A DNA stretch of 64,000 nucleotides from Henricia sp. BOLD:AAB3569. Lineage: Eukaryota > Echinodermata > Asteroidea > Spinulosida > Echinasteridae. Of this stretch, positions 59,893 to 64,000 are shown in pieces (positions within the stretch are counted from its first letter, which is position 1; each line of letters begins with the position of its first letter). The notes below the pieces were generated by a model. That model was not told the origin of the DNA and ran no database searches. It saw only the letters and a list, made by a program, of their open reading frames with translations. The position numbers were made by a program, and so were the translations under genes. Location: assembly GCA_037783545.1 (NCBI GenBank), contig JBBELK010001485.1, forward strand, positions 36,113 through 100,112. The letters are read 5' to 3'.

Positions 59893-62800
59893 TTGAAGTT
59901 TGTCTGGAAATTCCTTCAGTTCCAAAATAGCGACCACTTCAGACGCAATGTTTCCCGAAAGAGGCGTCTGCTTGTGCGAAAAACTGTGCCGGCAGGGAGT
60001 TTTTGCTAGATTCGACGATAACTCGATCGGTTTGAACGGGAAATTGCTGAAATTTGCAGAACACGTTTGGGATATAGAGTTGTTATAGCAAGCAAAATTT
60101 GAAGTTTGTCTGGAAATTCCTTCAGTTCCAAGATAGCGACCACTTCAGACGCAATGTTTCCCGAAAGCGGCGTCTGCTTGTGCGAAAACTGTGCCGGCAG
60201 GGAGTTTTTGCTAGATTCGACGATAACTCGGTCGGTTTAAACGGAAAATTGCTGAAATTTGCAGAACACGTTTGGGATATAGAGTTGTTTAAGCAGGCAC
60301 AATTTGAAGTCTGTCTGGAAATTCCTTCAGTTCCAAAATAGCGACCACTTCAGACGCAATGTTTCCCGAAAGTGGCGTCTGCTTGTGCTAAAACTGTGCC
60401 GGCAGGGAGTTTTTGCTAGATTCGACGATAACTCGGTCGGTTTAAACGGGAAATTGCTGAAATTTGCAGAACACGTTTGGGATATAGAGTTGTTATAGCA
60501 GGCGAAATTTTAAGTTTGTCTGGAAATTCCTTCAGTTCCAAAATAGCGACCACTTCAGACGCAATGTTTCCCGAAAGAGGCGTCTGCTTGTGCGAAAACT
60601 GTGCCGGCAGGGAGTTTTTGCTAGATTCGACGATAACTCGGTCGGTTTAAACGGGAAATTGCTGAAATTTGCAGAACACGTTTGGGATATAGAGTTGTTA
60701 TAGCAGGCGAAATTTGAAGTTTGTCTGGAAATTCCTTCAGTTCCAAAATAGCGACCACTTCAGACGCAATGTTTCCGAAAGCGGCGTCTGCTTGTGCGAA
60801 AACTGTGCTATATTCGACGATAACTCGATCGGTTTGAACGGGAAATTGCTGAAATTTGCAGAACACGTTTGGGATATAGAGTTGTTATAGCAGGCGAAAT
60901 TTGAAGTTTGTCTGGAAATTCCTTCAGTTCCAAAATAGCGACCACTTCAGACGCAATGTTTCTCGAAAGCGGCGTCTGCTTGTGCGAAAACTGTGCAGGC
61001 AGGGAGTTTTTGCTAGATTCGACGATAACTCGGTCGGTTTAAACGGGAAATTGCTGAAATTTGCAGAACACGTTTGGGATATAGAGTTGTTTAAGCAGGC
61101 AAAATTTGAAGTCTGTCTGGAAATTCCTTCAGTTCCAAAATAGCGACCACTTCAGACGCAATGTTTCCCGAAAGTGGCGTCTGCTTGTGCTAAAACTGTG
61201 CCGGCAGGGAGTTTTTGCTAGATTCGACGATAACTCGGTCGGTTTAAACGGGAAATTGGTGACATTTGCAGAACACGTTTGGGATATAGAGTTGTTATAG
61301 CAGGCGAAATTTGAAGTTTGTCTGGAAATTCCCTTCAGTTCCAAAATAGCGACCACTTCAGACGCAATGTTTCCCGAAAGAGGCGTCTGCTTGTGCCGAA
61401 AACTGTGCCGGCAGGGAGTTTTTTGCTAGATTCGACGATAACTCGGTCGGTTTAAACGGGAAATTGCTGAAATTTGCAGAACACGTTTGGGATATAGAGT
61501 TGTTATAGCAGGCGAAATTTGAAGTTTGTCTGGAAATTCCTTCAGTTCCAAAATAGCGACCACTTCAGACGCAATGTTTCCCGAAAGCGGCGTCTGCTTG
61601 TGCGAAAACTGTGCTATATTCGACGATAACTCGATCGGTTTGAACGGGAAATTGCTGAAATTTGCAGAACACGTTTGGGATATAGAGTTGTTATAGCAGG
61701 CAAAATTTGAAGTTTGTCTGGAAATTCCTTCAGTTCCAAAATAGCAACCACTTCAGACGCAATGTTTTCCGAAAGAGGCGTCTGCTTGTGCGAAAACTGT
61801 GCCGGCAGGGAGTTTTTGCTAGATTCGACGATAACTCGATCGGTTTGAAAGGGAAATTGCTGAAATTTGCAGAACACGTTTGGGATATAGAGTTGTTATA
61901 GCAGGCAAAATTTGAAGTTTGTCTGGAAATTCCTTCAGTTCCAAAATAGCGACCACTTCAGACGCAATATTTCCCAAAAGCGGCGTCTGCTTGTGCGAAA
62001 ACTGTGCCGGCAGGGAGTTTTTGCTAGATTCGACGATAACTCGGTCGGTTTAAACGGGAAATTGCTGACATTTGCAGAACACGTTTGGGATATAGAGTTG
62101 TTTAAGCAGGCAAAATTTGAAGTCTGTCTGGAAATTCCTTCAGTTCCAAAATAGCGACCACTTCAGACGCAATGTTTCCCGAAAGTGGCGTCTGCTTGTG
62201 CTAAAACTGTGCCGGCAGGGAGTTTTTGCTAGATTCGACGATAACTCGGTCGGTTTAAACGGGAAATTGCTGAAATTTGCAGAACACGTTTGGGATATAG
62301 AGTTGTTATAGCAGGCGAAATTTTAAGTTTGTCTGGAAATTCCTTCAGTTCCAAAATAGCGACCACTTCAGACGCAATGTTTCTCGAAAGCGGCGTCTGC
62401 TTGTGCGAAAACTGTGCCGGCAGGGAGTTTTTGCTAGATTCGACGATAACTCGGTCGGTTTAAACGGAAATTGCTGAAATTTGCAGAACACGTTTGGGAT
62501 ATAGAGTTGTTATAGCAGGCGAAATTTGAAGTTTGTCTGGAAATTCCTTCAGTTCCAAAATAGCGACCACTTCAGACGCAATGTTTCTCGAAAGCGGCGT
62601 CTGCTTGTGCGAAAACTGTGCCGGCAGGGAGTTTTTGCTAGATTCGACGATAACTCGGTCGGTATAAACGGGAAATTGCTGACATTTGCAGAACACGTTT
62701 GGGATATAGAGTTGTTTAAGCAGGCAAAATTTGAAGTCTGTCTGGAAATTCCTTCAGTTCCAAAATAGCGACCACTTCAGACGCAATGTTTCCCGAAAGT

Positions 62801-63345
62801 GGCGTCTGCTTGTGCTAAAACTGTGCCGGCAGGGTGTTTTTTGCTAGATTCGACGATAACTCGGTCGGTTTAAACGGGAAATTGGTGACATTTGCAGAAC
62901 ACGTTTGGGATATAGAGTTGTTATAGCAGGCGAAATTTGAAGTTTGTCTGGAAATTCCTTCAGTTCCAAATAGCGACCACTTCAGACGCAATGTTTCCCG
63001 AAAGAGGCGTCTGCTTGTGCGAAAACTGTGCCGGCAGGGAGTTTTTGCTAGATTCGACGATAACTCGATCGGTTTGAACGGGAAATTGCTGAAATTTGCA
63101 GAACACGTTTGGGATATAGAGTTGTTATAGCAAGCAAAATTTGAAGTTTGTCTGGAAATTCCTTCAGTTCCAAGATAGCGACCACTTCAGACGCAATGTT
63201 TCCCGAAAGCGGCGTCTGCTTGTGCGAAAACTGTGCCGGCAGGGAGTTTTTGCTAGATTCGACGATAACTCGGTCGGTTTAAACGGAAAATTGCTGAAAT
63301 TTGCAGAACACGTTTGGGATATAGAGTTGTTTAAGCAGGCACAAT

Positions 63346-63533
63346 TTGAAGTCTGTCTGGAAATTCCTTCAGTTCCAAAATAGCGACCACTTCAGACGCA
63401 ATGTTTCCCGAAAGCGGCGTCTGCTTGTGCGAAAACTGTGCTATATTCGACGATAACTCGATCGGTTTGAACGGGAAATTGCTGAAATTTGCAGAACACG
63501 TTTGGGATATAGAGTTGTTATAGCAGGCAAAAT
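63346..63533 (+). repeat. Hybrid w/S monomer (188 bp)
   Basis: It follows a D unit and starts as a w unit should (GCACAATTTGAAGTCT). It then shows GAAAGCGG and the 17-bp deletion of S. The switch lies between about 63352 and 63414. It links an I-W-N-D run directly to the S-N-q half of the other cassette. Confidence 0.83.
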
Positions 63534-64000
63534 TTGAAGTTTGTCTGGAAATTCCTTCAGTTCCAAAATAGCGACCACTTCAGACGCAATGTTTCCCGAA
63601 AGAGGCGTCTGCTTGTGCGAAAACTGTGCCGGCAGGGAGTTTTTGCTAGATTCGACGATAACTCGATCGGTTTTGAACGGGAAATTGCTGAAATTTGCAG
63701 AACACGTTTGGGATATAGAGTTGTTATAGCAGGCAAAATTTGAAGTTTGTCTGGAAATTCCTTCAGTTCCAAAATAGCGACCACTTCAGACGCAATATTT
63801 CCCAAAAGCGGCGTCTGCTTGTGCTAAAACTGTGCCGGCAGGGAGTTCTTGCTAGATTCGACGATAACTCGGTCGGTTTAAACGGGAAATTGCTGAAATT
63901 TGCAGAACACGTTTGGGATATAGAGTTGTTATAGCAGGCGAAATTTGAAGTTTGTCTGGAAATTCCTTCAGTTCCAAAATAGCGACCACTTCAGACGCAA

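Larger units (their letters stand above)
1..64000. repeat. Satellite DNA array, 205-bp monomer, head to tail across the whole window
   Basis: The same 205-bp unit recurs from the first to the last base in one orientation. Taking the T of TTGAAG (or TTTAAG) as unit start, starts fall at 46, 251, 456, 661, 849, 1053 and so on to 63740 and 63945. I count 313 complete units: 284 of full length and 29 of 188 bp. Two 99-bp truncated units and scattered 1-2 bp indels account for the remaining length exactly. Copies differ mainly at about 20 recurrent diagnostic sites. The consensus has 92 G+C in 205 and 14 CpG. Because 205 is not a multiple of 3, any reading frame shifts at each copy and stops soon. 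No unique sequence, transposon or array edge interrupts it. Large homogenised arrays of nucleosome-sized monomers are typical of eukaryotic centromeric or heterochromatic satellites; the exact role here is inferred. Confidence 0.98.
58249..64000 (+). repeat. Array segment with moderately raised indel density
   Basis: Unit order: F, Q, w, T, I, W, I, W, N, D, w, T*, S, C, W, B, S, F, Q, w, T, I, W, N, D, w/S hybrid (63346), N, q, then a partial unit. Thirteen 1-bp length changes fall at about 58387, 58594, 59209, 59603, 59983, 60774, 61331, 61398, 61424, 62467, 62837, 62968 and 63673, ten insertions and three deletions. GGGTGTTTTT replaces GGGAGTTTTT at about 59379, 59790 and 62834. T* (60509) has GAAAGAGG instead of CTCGAAAGCGG. 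Confidence 0.8.

Noticed and set aside
1..64000. CRISPR array
   Set aside because: The repeat is 205 bp, with no short repeat alternating with unique spacers, and no cas-like gene is present.
1..64000. Tandemly repeated protein gene, for example a surface protein with 68-residue repeats
   Set aside because: This would need a period divisible by three and a continuous frame; 205 and 188 are not divisible by three and every frame is closed.
1..64000. Telomeric or rDNA spacer sequence
   Set aside because: There are no TTAGGG, TTAGG or TTTAGGG runs, and no rRNA-like sequence within 64 kb.

Overview
The whole 64 kb is one uninterrupted tandem satellite DNA array. I see no real gene, RNA gene, transposon, telomeric repeat or unique flank, and neither end of the array lies inside the window. 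The basic monomer is 205 bp with about 45% G+C (92 of 205 in my consensus). Every copy is in the same orientation. The window holds 313 consecutive monomer-length units from position 46 to 63944, plus partial units at both edges. Of these, 29 carry the same 17-bp internal deletion (188 bp). Two extra truncated 99-bp units are also present. Adding monomers, deletions and single-base indels reproduces the 63,899 bp exactly, so the parse is complete.

The organism is a eukaryote with a large array of the centromeric or heterochromatic kind. The sequence gives no species. A nucleosome-sized monomer, higher-order repeat structure, local homogenisation and a near match to the mammalian CENP-B box in most monomers fit a centromeric or pericentromeric satellite. 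This is inference, not proof.

Monomer types are named here by diagnostic bases. I: CTCG plus GGTATAAAC, followed by TTTAAG. W: AAGTCT start, GAAAGTGG, GCTAAAA, GGTGAC. w: like W but GCTGAAATTT. N: GAAAGAGG plus CGATCGGTTTGAAC. D: CAAGATAG plus ACGGAAAATT. T: TTTTAAG start. B: GAAAGAGG with TTTAAAC. S: 17-bp deletion. F: GTTTTCCGAAAG. Q: AATATTTCCCAAAAG; q is Q with GCTAAAA and AGTTCTTG. C: GTGCAGGC. P: GTTCCTCG. R: AAGTCT with GAAAGAGG and GCTGAC. These assort into recurring cassettes: I-W-N-D-w-T (1,230 bp), W-B-S-N-q-C (1,213 bp), P-R-S, and S-F-Q-w. The cassettes are shuffled rather than strictly periodic.

Layout: 1-6.4 kb is a 2,559-bp tandem duplication marked by the 99-bp units. 6.4-8.8 kb is B/T/w/P units. 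8.7-15.1 kb is a 3,656-bp-offset duplication. 15.1-27.7 kb is dominated by W-B-S-N-q-C and holds a 7,107-bp-offset duplication. 27.5-30.9 kb is S-F-w and P-R-S units. 30.97-33.18 kb is a patch with about 29 single- or double-base indels and is probably unpolished sequence. 33.4-38.7 kb resembles 4.7-8.2 kb at a 30.5-kb offset. 38.7-58.2 kb is I-W-N-D and W-B-S-N-q-C cassettes with 2,443-bp and 616-bp tandem duplications. 58.2-64 kb is a second, milder indel-rich stretch.

The array works as a record of unequal exchange. Several hybrid monomers preserve the actual exchange points. No protein-coding or defence system is supported in this window.
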